Notes under the pieces: generated by a model
Seen by the model: only the letters and a program-made list of their open reading frames with translations
What the model was told of the DNA's origin: nothing
The model's database searches: none
Origin: Candidatus Corynebacterium gallistercoris
GTDB lineage: Bacteria > Actinomycetota > Actinomycetes > Mycobacteriales > Mycobacteriaceae
DNA length: 32,700 nt
NCBI GenBank assembly: GCA_019114175.1
Contig: DXFZ01000098.1
Location: 1 to 32,700 of the forward strand
Direction of reading: 5' to 3'
Shown here: positions 1-8,396 of the stretch, piece by piece
How positions within the stretch are numbered: position 1 is the first letter of the stretch
How the letters are laid out: each line of letters begins with the position of its first letter
Translations under genes and position numbers: made by a program

Positions 1-135
1 CGCCTCTGCCTGGTCCCCTGCCAAGCCAGGCGCCGCGCCCGATCCGGTGGCACGCGCCACCTGTTCACCGATCGCCTCCTTCACCTCCGGGAGGATCGGT
101 GGAGTCAGTTCTGCGGGGTCAATCCTCTGGTGCAT
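1..135 (-). CDS. ureD: Urease accessory protein UreD, N-terminal fragment (runs off the window)
   Basis: An open frame of 45 codons starts at an ATG that overlaps the ureG stop codon (TGATG) and runs off the left edge without a stop. Its start reads MHQRIDPAELTPPILPEVKE. UreD (UreH) is the scaffold that binds the urease apoprotein and, with UreF and UreG, delivers nickel to the active site. The visible part has no diagnostic UreD motif. The call rests on position: ureD directly follows ureG in the ureABCEFGD operons of corynebacteria, and overlapping stop and start codons indicate translational coupling. The rest of the gene is outside the window. Confidence 0.7.
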   Translation of the reverse strand, partial: MHQRIDPAELTPPILPEVKEAIGEQVARATGSGAAPGLAGDQAEA

Positions 136-764
136 CAGCCATGTCCGCCCGGGGCACGGAAACCTTCCAGCTCCGCCACCAACTCGTCAATGCCGGCCCC
201 TTCCAAGCTATTCGTCAGCACCACAGGCTTATCATCGCGCACATCTTTGGCATCGGCATACATCCGGTCAAGGTCGCAACGCACGTACTGGGCAATATCC
301 ACCTTATTAATCACTAGAATGTGTGAGTCCGTGATCCCCGGCCCGCGCTTGCGGGGCATCTTGTCACCCTCTGCGGTATCCAGCACAAACACGAACACGT
401 CCACCAGCGCGGGGCTGAAGGTCAGCGTAAGGTTATCGCCACCTGATTCGAAGAATAGTGTGTCCACCTCGGGGTGTTCATCCAGTAGGTCTGCGGCGGC
501 CATGAGGTTCATCGTGGGGTCATCGCGCACTGCAGTGTGTGGGCAACTTCCGGTCTCCACGCCGATGACATGGTCGGCGGGTACCACACCATCCAAGTGG
601 CGCCGGATGTGCTGTGCATCCTCTTGGGTGTAAATATCGTTGGTGATAACACCGACCTTCCGCCCGGCCTTGATAAACTTCGGCACGAGCGCCTCAATGA
701 GCGCAGTCTTACCGCTGCCAACGGGTCCACCGATGCCGATGCGCAGTGTCACTGGGTTGGTCAT
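135..764 (-). CDS. ureG: Urease accessory GTPase UreG
   Basis: This 209-residue SIMIBI-class GTPase powers nickel insertion into urease, working with UreF and UreD. Visible motifs are the P-loop GPVGSGKT (about residues 13-20), the nickel-binding Cys-Pro-His motif (C74-P75-H76, in VETGSCPHTA), the ESGGDNL region (about 106-112) and the guanine-specificity motif NKVD (153-156). Length is normal for bacterial UreG, and there is no His-rich N-terminal extension of the kind some UreG proteins carry. The ATG at 764 is preceded by AGGAGA at good spacing. It is separated from ureF by 72 bp, the largest gap in this operon, and that gap holds one of the dispersed GGCGACGCC motifs. Confidence 0.96.
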   Translation of the reverse strand: MTNPVTLRIGIGGPVGSGKTALIEALVPKFIKAGRKVGVITNDIYTQEDAQHIRRHLDGVVPADHVIGVETGSCPHTAVRDDPTMNLMAAADLLDEHPEVDTLFFESGGDNLTLTFSPALVDVFVFVLDTAEGDKMPRKRGPGITDSHILVINKVDIAQYVRCDLDRMYADAKDVRDDKPVVLTNSLEGAGIDELVAELEGFRAPGGHG

Positions 765-805
765 AATGTTCTCCTGTGTCCGTTGTTGTCATTGATGTTT
801 TTCTT

Positions 806-824
806 CTTTTTTTGCGACGCCACC
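806..824 (+). repeat. Dispersed T-tract/GCGACGCCACC motif, copy 1
   Basis: T7 followed by GCGACGCCACC on the plus strand. In the direction of ureG it reads GGTGGCGTCGC then A7 and lies in the 5' leader of ureG. The 18-base core is identical to copy 2 at 12272-12290. Confidence 0.55.
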
Positions 825-836
825 CTACGCCCAACC

Positions 837-1718
837 TCAACTCATAAACAAGCGAGCCGGGGCAGTCTGGTGTTGGGCGGAGGCGATGTCTAGTCCCGGA
901 CTCGATCTGCCAAGTGTGGCAAAGCTCCGCGGGTTGCCGAGGTCCGCTGAGCTTAATAACTCCCCGGCGTACTCTGCGCACTGTGCTGCCAGTTTCTTAA
1001 TGAGTGGCGTGGCTCGCGCCACCATCGCTTGCGCACCAATGTGATCACATTGGCTAAGCCGTAGAGCTGCGCTGGACCATCCCACGGCTAACCCGGTGAG
1101 CTCCACCGCCACGGCCTGTTCCGCATCGAGGCTGCGGACGGCGTGGATAAGCCCTAAAGCCACTGCCTGGCCACCAGGCACCTCCCGGTTGCAAGCGCGC
1201 TGCGAGTAGGCTGCAAGCACTGTGGCTGCCCCCGATCTCTCCGACATTCCTGATGTCTGTGGAGCTACAATCATCTCTTCCACCTGGGCATACACTTGCA
1301 GCGTCTGCCTACCCACGCGGGTGGAGGCCTTCCGCAGCTCCTGGGTGACTTTCATCGCCTCCAATTCAGCGTCCAAATAACCCAACAACTGGATAGCCTC
1401 CTGTACGGACTGGGGGTAATTGGGACGCAGGGTGGCGTCGCTATAAGGAGCCACCGAAAGGGCAATCATCGTGGCCACGGCAGTGGCAACACCATCACCC
1501 GGTGCGGCCGTGATGCGCAGGTGATCCAGCAACGCGTCTGTACATTGCTGCACGCCCTGAACGCGGCCACGTTGCACCAAGCCTTCCAGCCCGTGGGACA
1601 GGGTATAGCGCCCAGACGGGTAGGCGGAATCGCCGAAGACCACCGCGTGTATAAGTGCGGCGGTGCTCAAGTGTGCTGTGGAATGTCTAGGTGCAGACTC
1701 GGAAGCGTAGTCGATCAT
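837..1718 (-). CDS. ureF: Urease accessory protein UreF
   Basis: UreF bridges UreD and UreG in the urease activation complex. The start is set at the ATG at 1718, four bases after the ureC stop, giving 293 residues. That is longer than the roughly 230 residues usual for UreF. The N-terminal signature is present as GDSAYPSGRYTLSHGLEGLV (family form FP-G-x-x-HS-GLE), and the C-terminal signature appears as LDIASAQHQTAPARLFMS, so both ends are intact. The extra length lies in the helical middle (VEEMIVAPQTSGMSERSG region and around). An upstream in-frame ATG at 1874 lies inside ureC and is not favoured. In C. glutamicum ureE sits between ureC and ureF; here nothing fits between them. Confidence 0.92.
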   Translation of the reverse strand: MIDYASESAPRHSTAHLSTAALIHAVVFGDSAYPSGRYTLSHGLEGLVQRGRVQGVQQCTDALLDHLRITAAPGDGVATAVATMIALSVAPYSDATLRPNYPQSVQEAIQLLGYLDAELEAMKVTQELRKASTRVGRQTLQVYAQVEEMIVAPQTSGMSERSGAATVLAAYSQRACNREVPGGQAVALGLIHAVRSLDAEQAVAVELTGLAVGWSSAALRLSQCDHIGAQAMVARATPLIKKLAAQCAEYAGELLSSADLGNPRSFATLGRSSPGLDIASAQHQTAPARLFMS

Positions 1719-1722
1719 CGGG

Positions 1723-3429
1723 TTAGAAGAGGTAGAACAGCTGTGCGAGGGGGAGGGACTCAGCCGGGTCAATAGTCGCAATCTGGCCATCCACGCGCAC
1801 CTCGTAGGTATCCGGGTCCACCTGGATATCAGCGAGGCGATCGTTGCGCACCATATTTTTCTTCCCGATGCCACGAGTACCTCTGACTGGCAGCACCAGA
1901 GAGTTCAGACCCAAGCGCTCGGGAACACCAGCGGCAATAGCTGCTGTGGACATAAACGTGGCGCGAGTCGCCTGCAATGCGGAACCATAATTGCCGAACT
2001 GAGACCGATAATAGATAGGTTCCGGTGTGGATATAGAGGCATTAGGGTCTCCCATACCAGCCCAGCAAATCCGGCCCTGGCGGAGAACCAATTGTGGCTT
2101 GGCTGCAAAGGAATCAATCGGCCACAGCACCAGATCTGCCAACTTTCCGGGTTCGATAGTGCCTACGTGTTCTGCAATCCCCTGTGCAATTGCCGGATTA
2201 ATGGTCAGCTTAGCGAGGTAGCGCAGGACGCGATTATTATCCGCGCCGCTGTCACCCTCCAACTCGCCGAGTTTATCCTTGCAATGGTGAGCGGTCTGAA
2301 AAGCGCGAGTGAAGGACTCCCCCACCCTCCCCATTGCCTGGGAATCAGAACTAAAAATACTAATCAAGCCCATATCATGCAGCACCGTCTCCGCTGCGAT
2401 GGTTTCGGCTCTCACGCGAGAATCTGCAAAGGCGACGTCCTCCGGAATGTCATGGGACAGGTGATGACAGACCATTACCATGTCCAGCAACTCCTCCACT
2501 GAGTTAATGGTGTACGGCAATGTTGGGTTGGTAGAGGATGGCAGAACATTCGGCATCCCCGTAACCCGCAAAATGTCGGGGGCATGTCCACCACCTGCTC
2601 CCTCCGAGTGGAAGGTATGGATAGCACGACCACCAATAGCGCGGACGGTGGATTGGAAGAATCCACCCTCATTAAGGGTGTCGGTATGAATGGCTAACTG
2701 CACATCCATGTCATCACAGACACTCAGTGCGTTATCGATAGCGGCGGGTGTTGCACCCCAATCCTCATGTACTTTCAACCCGGCAGCGCCAGCTTGGATC
2801 TGTACCCGCAGCCCTTCGGGCAAACTGGAACTACCTTTACCCAAAAAACCTGTGTTCACCGGCATTTCTTCAGCAGCTCGGAGCATAAAGTGAATACCGC
2901 CCGCTCCGGGAGTGCTGGTGGTTCCTAATGTCCCTTCAGCCGGCCCCGTACCACCACCAAAGAAGGTAGTGATGCCGTTAGAGAGTCCTTCCTCCGCCTG
3001 CTGTGGAGTGATGTAGTGAATATGCGTATCCACCCCGCCCGCCGTGAGAATACGATGCTGCCCGGCGATGACCTCAGTCCCCGGGCCAATGAGCATGTCA
3101 ACGCCGTCTTGGGTATGGGGGTTTCCGGCTTTCCCCACCCCTACAATCCTCCCGTTCTTGATCCCCACATCCGCCTTCAGGATGCCCAACACAGGATCAG
3201 CAACGATGGTTCCAACAATGACCGTATCAAGGGCGTCAGTTGCTGCCGGGTCTTGTGCCATTCCGTCACGAACGGCCTTCCCTCCACCGTATACAGACTC
3301 ATCTCCCACGGTGCCTGCAGATAAGTCCCTCTCCACGCGGATACGGAGGTTGGTATCCGCCAGCTGCACGATATCACCCGCCGTAGGGCCGTATATTTCT
3401 GCATATCGGCGCCGATCAATGCTGGCCAT
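1723..3429 (-). CDS. ureC: Urease alpha subunit UreC (catalytic)
   Basis: This 568-residue catalytic subunit hydrolyses urea to ammonia and carbamate in the cytoplasm. All active-site residues are visible: nickel ligands H136 and H138 (THIH), the lysine that becomes carbamylated K219 (GLKVHEDWG), H221, H248 (HTDTLNE), H274 ([12 protein letters not shown]), the flap Cys-His pair C321-H322 (MVCHHLSHD) and the bridging ligand D362 ([12 protein letters not shown]). Numbering is two higher than in the Klebsiella enzyme. The start at 3429 follows AAGGAG and lies five bases after the ureB stop. The protein ends normally in LFYLF. Nothing is missing, so this should be an active urease once it receives nickel. 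Confidence 0.98.
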   Translation of the reverse strand: MASIDRRRYAEIYGPTAGDIVQLADTNLRIRVERDLSAGTVGDESVYGGGKAVRDGMAQDPAATDALDTVIVGTIVADPVLGILKADVGIKNGRIVGVGKAGNPHTQDGVDMLIGPGTEVIAGQHRILTAGGVDTHIHYITPQQAEEGLSNGITTFFGGGTGPAEGTLGTTSTPGAGGIHFMLRAAEEMPVNTGFLGKGSSSLPEGLRVQIQAGAAGLKVHEDWGATPAAIDNALSVCDDMDVQLAIHTDTLNEGGFFQSTVRAIGGRAIHTFHSEGAGGGHAPDILRVTGMPNVLPSSTNPTLPYTINSVEELLDMVMVCHHLSHDIPEDVAFADSRVRAETIAAETVLHDMGLISIFSSDSQAMGRVGESFTRAFQTAHHCKDKLGELEGDSGADNNRVLRYLAKLTINPAIAQGIAEHVGTIEPGKLADLVLWPIDSFAAKPQLVLRQGRICWAGMGDPNASISTPEPIYYRSQFGNYGSALQATRATFMSTAAIAAGVPERLGLNSLVLPVRGTRGIGKKNMVRNDRLADIQVDPDTYEVRVDGQIATIDPAESLPLAQLFYLF

Positions 3430-3434
3430 GTCAA

Positions 3435-3848
3435 TTACTCCTTGCCCGCAGTATGGGAGTCAATGGTGACGGATTCATTATTTGCAGTAAGAAAGCTATC
3501 CAACATGTCCATACCGCGTTCCCTCACCTCTGGATCGTCCAGTTGGCCGTTAACGAGGTTCGCGAAACCATAGAGGGTTCGGCTACCACCAAAATCCACC
3601 AGCTCAACATCGCGTTCATCGCCGGGTTCGAAACGAATGGCTAAACCTGCGGGGATGTTGAGATGCGTCCCCCACGCCTGCGCCCGAGGAAACTCGAGTG
3701 CTGGGTTGACCTCGAAGAAGTGGTAGTGAGAACCGACCTGGATAGCGCGATCACCAGTGTTAGCAACAGTGATGACGCTAGTGGGCCGACCTGGGTTAAG
3801 CTCGAAGCTTCCTTCTTGCGTGATGTATGGAGTATGTCCGCCTGACAT
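3435..3848 (-). CDS. ureB: Urease beta subunit UreB
   Basis: This 137-residue structural subunit packs against UreC and UreA in the (ABC)3 urease assembly. Typical family segments are visible: the N-terminal [17 protein letters not shown], the central [14 protein letters not shown], the [17 protein letters not shown] block and the C-terminal [10 protein letters not shown]. Length is in the usual range, with a slightly extended C-terminus. It lies 24 bases downstream of the CbiX-like gene and five bases before ureC, so all three are presumably on one transcript. The ATG at 3848 has AGGG and GAGG stretches upstream at long spacing. Confidence 0.97.
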   Translation of the reverse strand: MSGGHTPYITQEGSFELNPGRPTSVITVANTGDRAIQVGSHYHFFEVNPALEFPRAQAWGTHLNIPAGLAIRFEPGDERDVELVDFGGSRTLYGFANLVNGQLDDPEVRERGMDMLDSFLTANNESVTIDSHTAGKE

Positions 3849-3872
3849 GAATAGCCCTATTCCTCGATCCGG

Positions 3873-4619
3873 TTAATGATGGTGGGTATAGACGTGAGCG
3901 TGGCTATGGCCATGTTCTTCATCCCCGTGCGAATGCGCGAATCCCTGATCGTGATCAGCCAACAACGCAGCAGCAATGCCATCATTTCCGTGATGCAACA
4001 TATGCTCCGCTGTGTCCGCTGCCAACCTCACTGCCGTACGCAGGGCTCCAGAGGAGAACAGCGCCCGCTGGCCTTCACCAGCCACACCAAAATCAGCCCG
4101 TACTACGGCAACGGACGTGCACCCGAGGTGTACAAAACGATCACGGGTAGATTCCAGCGCGGGCCACGTTCCCTCGAAAGCCACCTCAACCGCCACCTGT
4201 TCGGAATAATGCTGAGCAAGGCGGAGGCGTCTGACCAATTCCGCATCCGCAAAGGGGTCAACCGCCTGTGATAGAAAAATCACCCCGTCCACCTGTGATG
4301 CAAGGTCGCGTATGTGTTTGCGGTACTGGGCAATTGTATAGGTGTCATTAACAACTGGGCCTGAGATGCACACAGAAACTTCCGGATGCCCATCCCGGAA
4401 CCAGCGCAGTGTCTGCGCCGCCTGCGTGATGGATGTGAGATCTCGGCCAGTGCTCATCGGCACCACAGTCGCCGTTTCCACATCGCGGAGTAAATCCTCT
4501 AACTCCCGCCCCGTTGAAGTGATAGGGAGATCAAGGAGTGCAGAAATCTTCTGCGGTTCGGGCACTTCAGAACCACCATAAAGGATCACAGTTGGGACAT
4601 TTTCTTGAGATTTAGTCAT
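3873..4619 (-). CDS. CbiX/SirB-like chelatase homologue with a His-rich C-terminal tail, inside the urease operon
   Basis: A 248-residue protein between ureA and ureB. Blocks resembling actinobacterial CbiX-type sirohydrochlorin chelatases are visible: VVPMSTGRDLTSITQAAQTL (about 52-71), SQAVDPFADAELVRRL (about 117-132), VAVEVAFEGTWPALE (about 142-156) and VAVVRADFGVAGEG (170-183). In the chelatases an N-terminal HG(S/T) histidine takes part in metal insertion; here the matching stretch is ILYGGSE (12-18), so that His appears to be Gly. The last 26 residues hold ten histidines (HSHGDEEHGHSHAHVYTHHH), a tail like those of nickel-binding UreE and HypB. What is seen: the fold resemblance, the lost His, the tail and the position. 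Inference: it is a nickel carrier for urease, perhaps replacing UreE, which is absent from the visible operon. The ordinary chelatase role is less likely. No strong ribosome site precedes the ATG; ureA ends 17 bases upstream. Confidence 0.75.
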   Translation of the reverse strand: MTKSQENVPTVILYGGSEVPEPQKISALLDLPITSTGRELEDLLRDVETATVVPMSTGRDLTSITQAAQTLRWFRDGHPEVSVCISGPVVNDTYTIAQYRKHIRDLASQVDGVIFLSQAVDPFADAELVRRLRLAQHYSEQVAVEVAFEGTWPALESTRDRFVHLGCTSVAVVRADFGVAGEGQRALFSSGALRTAVRLAADTAEHMLHHGNDGIAAALLADHDQGFAHSHGDEEHGHSHAHVYTHHH

Positions 4620-4636
4620 AGATTCTGCCGTGCCAG

Positions 4637-4942
4637 CTATTCGCCAATCGGGTCATGAACACTAATAAGTTTAGTGCCATCGGGAAAAGTAGCCTCCACT
4701 TGTACCAGAGGTAAGCGTTCGCGCACTCCCTGCATAACATCGTCTGGGCCTAAAACTTGCGAGCCTATCTCCATCACTTCCGCGACAGTCTTTCCATCCC
4801 GAGCAGCCTCCACGCAAGCTTCGCTGATAATGGCGGTCGCCTCCGGCACGTTCAGCATAAGCCCACGTTGCCGCCGACGGCGGCTAACTTCAGCCATAGT
4901 AAAGATATAGAGCTTATCTAGCTCCCGAGGGGTCAGCGCCAT
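4637..4942 (-). CDS. ureA: Urease gamma subunit UreA
   Basis: This 101-residue structural subunit is the first gene of the urease operon. The family pattern is complete: [23 protein letters not shown] at the start, [15 protein letters not shown], then [22 protein letters not shown] at the end. The start is set at the ATG at 4942 rather than the upstream ATG at 4954. The bases GGAGGAG immediately before 4942 are an excellent ribosome site, and the result matches the roughly 100 residues of other UreA proteins. The region upstream of it carries a palindrome and a direct repeat (see 4986-5012). Confidence 0.97.
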   Translation of the reverse strand: MALTPRELDKLYIFTMAEVSRRRRQRGLMLNVPEATAIISEACVEAARDGKTVAEVMEIGSQVLGPDDVMQGVRERLPLVQVEATFPDGTKLISVHDPIGE

Positions 4943-4985
4943 CTTCTCCTCCATTTAGCGTAGTCAAGCTCAGCCTTTGCCTAGT

Positions 4986-5012
4986 CATAGCTTAGGGCCA
5001 TAGCCCCTAAGC
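4986..5012. promoter_or_regulatory. Palindrome and direct repeat upstream of ureA (possible operator)
   Basis: The perfect inverted repeat GCTTAGGG (4990-4997) / CCCTAAGC (5005-5012), with a 7-base loop, lies about 50 bases before the ureA start. It overlaps a direct repeat CATAGC (4986-4991 and 4999-5004). There is no run of T, so it is not a terminator. I found no clear match to the AmtR nitrogen-control box. The regulator is unknown. Confidence 0.35.
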
Positions 5013-5130
5013 AGTTCTAAGGCCAACACCTATATAAACAAGTCTAGGAGAGCATGGCCCGAATTGTGTTTCCGGAAGATGAATTCTCACAGCCGTAGCA
5101 GAAACCAATACTAAGGCTATATCGCAACAT

Positions 5131-5173
5131 AAAACCGCCGTCAGCGGCCCCTTGATGGGGCAGCCAACGGCGG
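5131..5173 (-). terminator. Rho-independent terminator of the sdh operon
   Basis: On the minus strand a GC-rich hairpin (arms beginning CCGCCGT and ending ACGGCGG, with an inner GCCCC/GGGGC stem and a short loop) is followed by TTTT. It lies about 45 bases past the end of the small membrane protein gene and separates the sdh operon from the urease operon, which runs in the same direction. Confidence 0.8.
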
Positions 5174-5218
5174 AGGGTTAGGCAAGATAAGGCGAACACC
5201 CTGCCTTGAACACTGGTG

Positions 5219-5539
5219 CTACATGATGCGACCGGAGCGTGCCTTATATTCGCGGTAGTTCTTGCGACCAGCGTGGATCAAACCGATGGCTAGGCCAACC
5301 ACCACGATGGAACCTACGATTCCGCCGATGAGGAAGCTCATGCCAGCCTCCTGCACGCCGGACAGGTGGGTGGCCAGGCCGAACACCAGCATGCCGAGGA
5401 ACGGCATCAGTGCCAGCCACAGACCCATGCCCACCCAGGTGGAGGTGCGGTGCAGGGAGGAGTGCTGGGAGTCCAGGCTGGAGGGCACGTAGCCCTCTTT
5501 GTAGTTCTTCTCCACGTGCAGCTCAGGGGAAAGAGACAT
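5219..5539 (-). CDS. Small membrane protein downstream of sdhB
   Basis: A 106-residue protein with two hydrophobic segments (about residues 36-57 and 67-89), a polar N-terminus and a basic tail (GRKNYREYKARSGRIM). It is the last gene before the terminator and lies 40 bases after sdhB, so it should be co-transcribed with sdhCAB. From memory, C. glutamicum has a small membrane protein gene at the same place after sdhB. No catalytic motif is visible and the function is unknown. A link to the succinate dehydrogenase complex is suggested only by position. Confidence 0.85.
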   Translation of the reverse strand: MSLSPELHVEKNYKEGYVPSSLDSQHSSLHRTSTWVGMGLWLALMPFLGMLVFGLATHLSGVQEAGMSFLIGGIVGSIVVVGLAIGLIHAGRKNYREYKARSGRIM

Positions 5540-5579
5540 GATCCTTTGTCCTTCTTGTCAGTCAGTGATGACAGCTATT

Positions 5580-6329
5580 CTAGTCATCCTTGCCGCGGAA
5601 AGCGGCACGGGTGCGTTCCTTTGTGATGGCTGCCACAGCAGTCAGGGGGATGCCCGCAGGGCATACATCCGCACACTCACCGAACAGGGAGCAAGGACCG
5701 AAGTTGGTCTCGATCTCGTCCACCATCTTGCGGGCACGGCGGCCACGCTCTTCCCGGCCCAGTGGGGACAGGGTGAGGTGAACCAGCTTCGCGCCGGTGA
5801 ACAGGTGAGCCGCGCCGTTCGGGCAAGCAGCCACACATGCACCACAACCGATGCAGGCAGCGTGGTCCAGGGCCTTCTCAGCGTCGGAGTGGTTCACCAA
5901 CAGGGAGTCAGCGTCTGGGGCGGTGCCGGCCATGACGGAGACAAAACCACCCTTTTCCATGACACGGTCCAGGGCTGAGCGATCCACAACCATGTCCTTG
6001 ATCACGGGGTATGCAGCGGAACGCAGTGGCTCCAGCTTGATAGTGTCACCATCTTTGAAGGAAAGCAGACGCTGCTGGCAAGCGGGCTTGTTCTTGTCTG
6101 GGCCGTGGGGACGGTCATTGACCATCAAGCCACAGGTACCACAGATGCCCTCCCGGCAGTCAGAAGCGAAGGCGAAGGCTTCCTTGCCGGCCTCCACGTA
6201 CTTGTTGTTGACGTGGTCCAGCAGCTCCAAGATGGACATCTGCTCTTCAGCATCATCTACGTCGACAGACTCGAATTGGCCTTCGGCATTCGGGCCCGCC
6301 TGACGCCAAATTTCAAGGTGCAGTTTCAT
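5580..6329 (-). CDS. sdhB: Succinate dehydrogenase iron-sulfur subunit SdhB
   Basis: This 249-residue subunit carries electrons from the FAD of SdhA to the quinone site in SdhC. The [2Fe-2S] ligands are C58, C63, C66 and C84 (DCREGICGTCG ... ACQQ). Cysteines for the [4Fe-4S] and [3Fe-4S] clusters are C159, C162, C165 and C169 (CIGCGACVAACP) and C213, C219 and C223 (CSLFGECADVCP). The start MKLHLEIWRQAG at 6329 matches the C. glutamicum protein as I remember it and overlaps the sdhA stop (TAATG), so translation is coupled. A longer upstream frame exists but lies inside sdhA. In corynebacteria this complex is a succinate:menaquinone oxidoreductase. Confidence 0.97.
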   Translation of the reverse strand: MKLHLEIWRQAGPNAEGQFESVDVDDAEEQMSILELLDHVNNKYVEAGKEAFAFASDCREGICGTCGLMVNDRPHGPDKNKPACQQRLLSFKDGDTIKLEPLRSAAYPVIKDMVVDRSALDRVMEKGGFVSVMAGTAPDADSLLVNHSDAEKALDHAACIGCGACVAACPNGAAHLFTGAKLVHLTLSPLGREERGRRARKMVDEIETNFGPCSLFGECADVCPAGIPLTAVAAITKERTRAAFRGKDD

Positions 6330-8362
6330 TACTTGTAATTCCTTGTCATCAGCGGGATTTGGTCGAAGTACAGGGGCTCTGCGTGGCGAACGAACTTGTT
6401 CTCGCCAGCGGGCTCCCACGCGGAGACGAAGCACCAGTTGTCATCGTCACGCTCTGCTTCACCGTCTTCGGACAGGTGATCATCGCGGTAGTGGGCGCCA
6501 CAGGACTCGTCACGGTCCAGCGCATCCACGCACATGAGCTCACCAAGGTCCAGGTAGTCCGCCACGCGGGTAGCGTACTCCAGGGTCTGGTTCATCTCGT
6601 CTGCGTTGCCAGGGATGTGCACGTTGTTCCAGAAGTCCTTGCGCAGGGCGCGGATCTTCTCGATGCCATCCTTCATGTCTTCAACGTTTCGGGACACACC
6701 ACAGGAGAAGTACAGGATCTCGCCGAGCTGGCGGTGGTAGTACTCCGGCCCGTGTGGGTTGTCACCGGAAATGTTCATGATCTTCTCGATGCGGTTCTTC
6801 GCACGCTCCAGGGCCTCCTTGGCCGCTGCAGAGTCATTCTCCGGAACCGGCTCACCCAGCAGCGGTGCCAGGTAGTTCGGGATCGTGAATGGCAGCGTGA
6901 ACCAGCCCTCCACGGAGGAGGAGAGCAGGGAGTTAGCACCCAGGCGGTTCGCGCCGTGGTACATCCAGGATGCCTCACCGGAACAGAACAGACCCGGGAT
7001 GGAGGTCATCTCATTGAAGTCCGTCCACAGACCACCCATGGTGTAGTGGCAGGTCGGTGCAATACGCATCGGGGTCTCGTAAGCGTTCTCACCAATGGCC
7101 TCTTCATACATCTGAATGAGGTTGGAGTAGCGCTCGCGGATCGTGTCCTTGCCCAGGCGAGCGATAGCGTCGCCCAGATCCAGGTACACGGAGTTCTTCT
7201 TGGGGCCTACACCGTAGCCGGCGTTGATCTGCTGCGCGTTCGCACGGGAGGCGATGTCACGCGGAACCAGGTTGCCGAAGGCGGGGTAGCGGCGCTCCAG
7301 GAAGTAATCGCGCTCATCCTCAGGGATGTCGTTCGGCGCGCGATCGTCACCCTTCTTCTTCGGAGTCCAGATGCGTCCGTCATTACGCAAGGACTCAGAC
7401 ATGAGGATGGTCTTGGACTGCCAGTCAGAGTTCACAGGCAGGCCGGTCGGGTGGAACTGCACGAAGGATGGGTTGGCCATGTAAGCGCCCAGCTCATACG
7501 CACGCATCAGAGCAGATGCGTTGGAGTTCTTCGCCAGCGTGGACATGTGGTACACGTTGCCGTAACCGCCGGTGGCCAGCACGGTGGCGTGGCCGGTGTG
7601 AGCAGACAGCTCACCGGTGATGAGGTTACGCATGATCACGCCCTCACACTTGCCATCGTTGACGATCAGGTCAACGAGGTCAGAGTGGGTGAAGATCTCC
7701 ACGTTGCCCGCACCGATCTGGCGGTACAGAGCAGAGGTGGTGGCCAGCTGCAGCTGCTGACCGGTTTGCCCACGGGTGTAGTAGGTGCGGGAGACCTGCA
7801 CGCCACCGAAGGAACGGGTTGCCAGGGTGCCACCGTACTCGCGGGAGAACGGAGCGCCGATGGCGTTCATGTGGTCGATGACCTTCGGAGACTCCATGGC
7901 CAAGCGCCAGCAGTCATTCTCGCGGCAGCGGTAGTCGCCACCCTTCACCGTGTCCTTGGTGTGCAGGTAGGTGGAGTCATTATCCAGCTTCTTGGAGCGG
8001 GAGGAGTTCACACCACCCTGCGCAGCAATGGAGTGCGCACGGCGCGGGGAATCGTGGTAGGTGAACACCTTCACGTCATAGCCCAGCTCACCCAGAGCTG
8101 CAGCGGCGGCGCCACCTGCCAGGCCGGTACCCACGATGAGGATGCGGAACTTCTTGCGGTTCAGCGGAGACACCATACCGAAGTGCTCCTTGGCGTACTG
8201 CCACTGCTTGTCCTGGCTCACGGCGTGAGGAGCGTTGTCCTTCAGCACGGAACCAACAGACACACCCTCCACGCTGGAAGCTGGGGCGTTGAACGCCTCT
8301 ACAGCCTTGTCATAGTCAAAGTCTGCGGTCTGGTTGTGCGGGTGATTAACAATTTCACTCAT
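6329..8362 (-). CDS. sdhA: Succinate dehydrogenase flavoprotein subunit SdhA
   Basis: This 677-residue catalytic subunit oxidises succinate to fumarate. The dinucleotide-binding motif GTGLAGGAAAAAL lies at about 78-90. The histidine that covalently carries FAD is H110 in RRAHSIAAQGGVN. The C-terminal half has the CHYTMGGLWTDFNE and GEASWMYHGANRLGANSLLSS blocks that bind FAD and substrate. Length is close to the C. glutamicum protein (about 673). It follows sdhC by 34 bases and overlaps sdhB by one base. Confidence 0.98.
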   Translation of the reverse strand: MSEIVNHPHNQTADFDYDKAVEAFNAPASSVEGVSVGSVLKDNAPHAVSQDKQWQYAKEHFGMVSPLNRKKFRILIVGTGLAGGAAAAALGELGYDVKVFTYHDSPRRAHSIAAQGGVNSSRSKKLDNDSTYLHTKDTVKGGDYRCRENDCWRLAMESPKVIDHMNAIGAPFSREYGGTLATRSFGGVQVSRTYYTRGQTGQQLQLATTSALYRQIGAGNVEIFTHSDLVDLIVNDGKCEGVIMRNLITGELSAHTGHATVLATGGYGNVYHMSTLAKNSNASALMRAYELGAYMANPSFVQFHPTGLPVNSDWQSKTILMSESLRNDGRIWTPKKKGDDRAPNDIPEDERDYFLERRYPAFGNLVPRDIASRANAQQINAGYGVGPKKNSVYLDLGDAIARLGKDTIRERYSNLIQMYEEAIGENAYETPMRIAPTCHYTMGGLWTDFNEMTSIPGLFCSGEASWMYHGANRLGANSLLSSSVEGWFTLPFTIPNYLAPLLGEPVPENDSAAAKEALERAKNRIEKIMNISGDNPHGPEYYHRQLGEILYFSCGVSRNVEDMKDGIEKIRALRKDFWNNVHIPGNADEMNQTLEYATRVADYLDLGELMCVDALDRDESCGAHYRDDHLSEDGEAERDDDNWCFVSAWEPAGENKFVRHAEPLYFDQIPLMTRNYK

Positions 8363-8396
8363 TTAGATCTCTTCTCCTTTAATCAGACTCGCGGAA

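Noticed and set aside
4955..5130. AmtR- or GlxR-type boxes upstream of ureA
   Set aside because: Only half-site resemblances (for example TGTGA on the minus strand near 5090); no full match could be supported.
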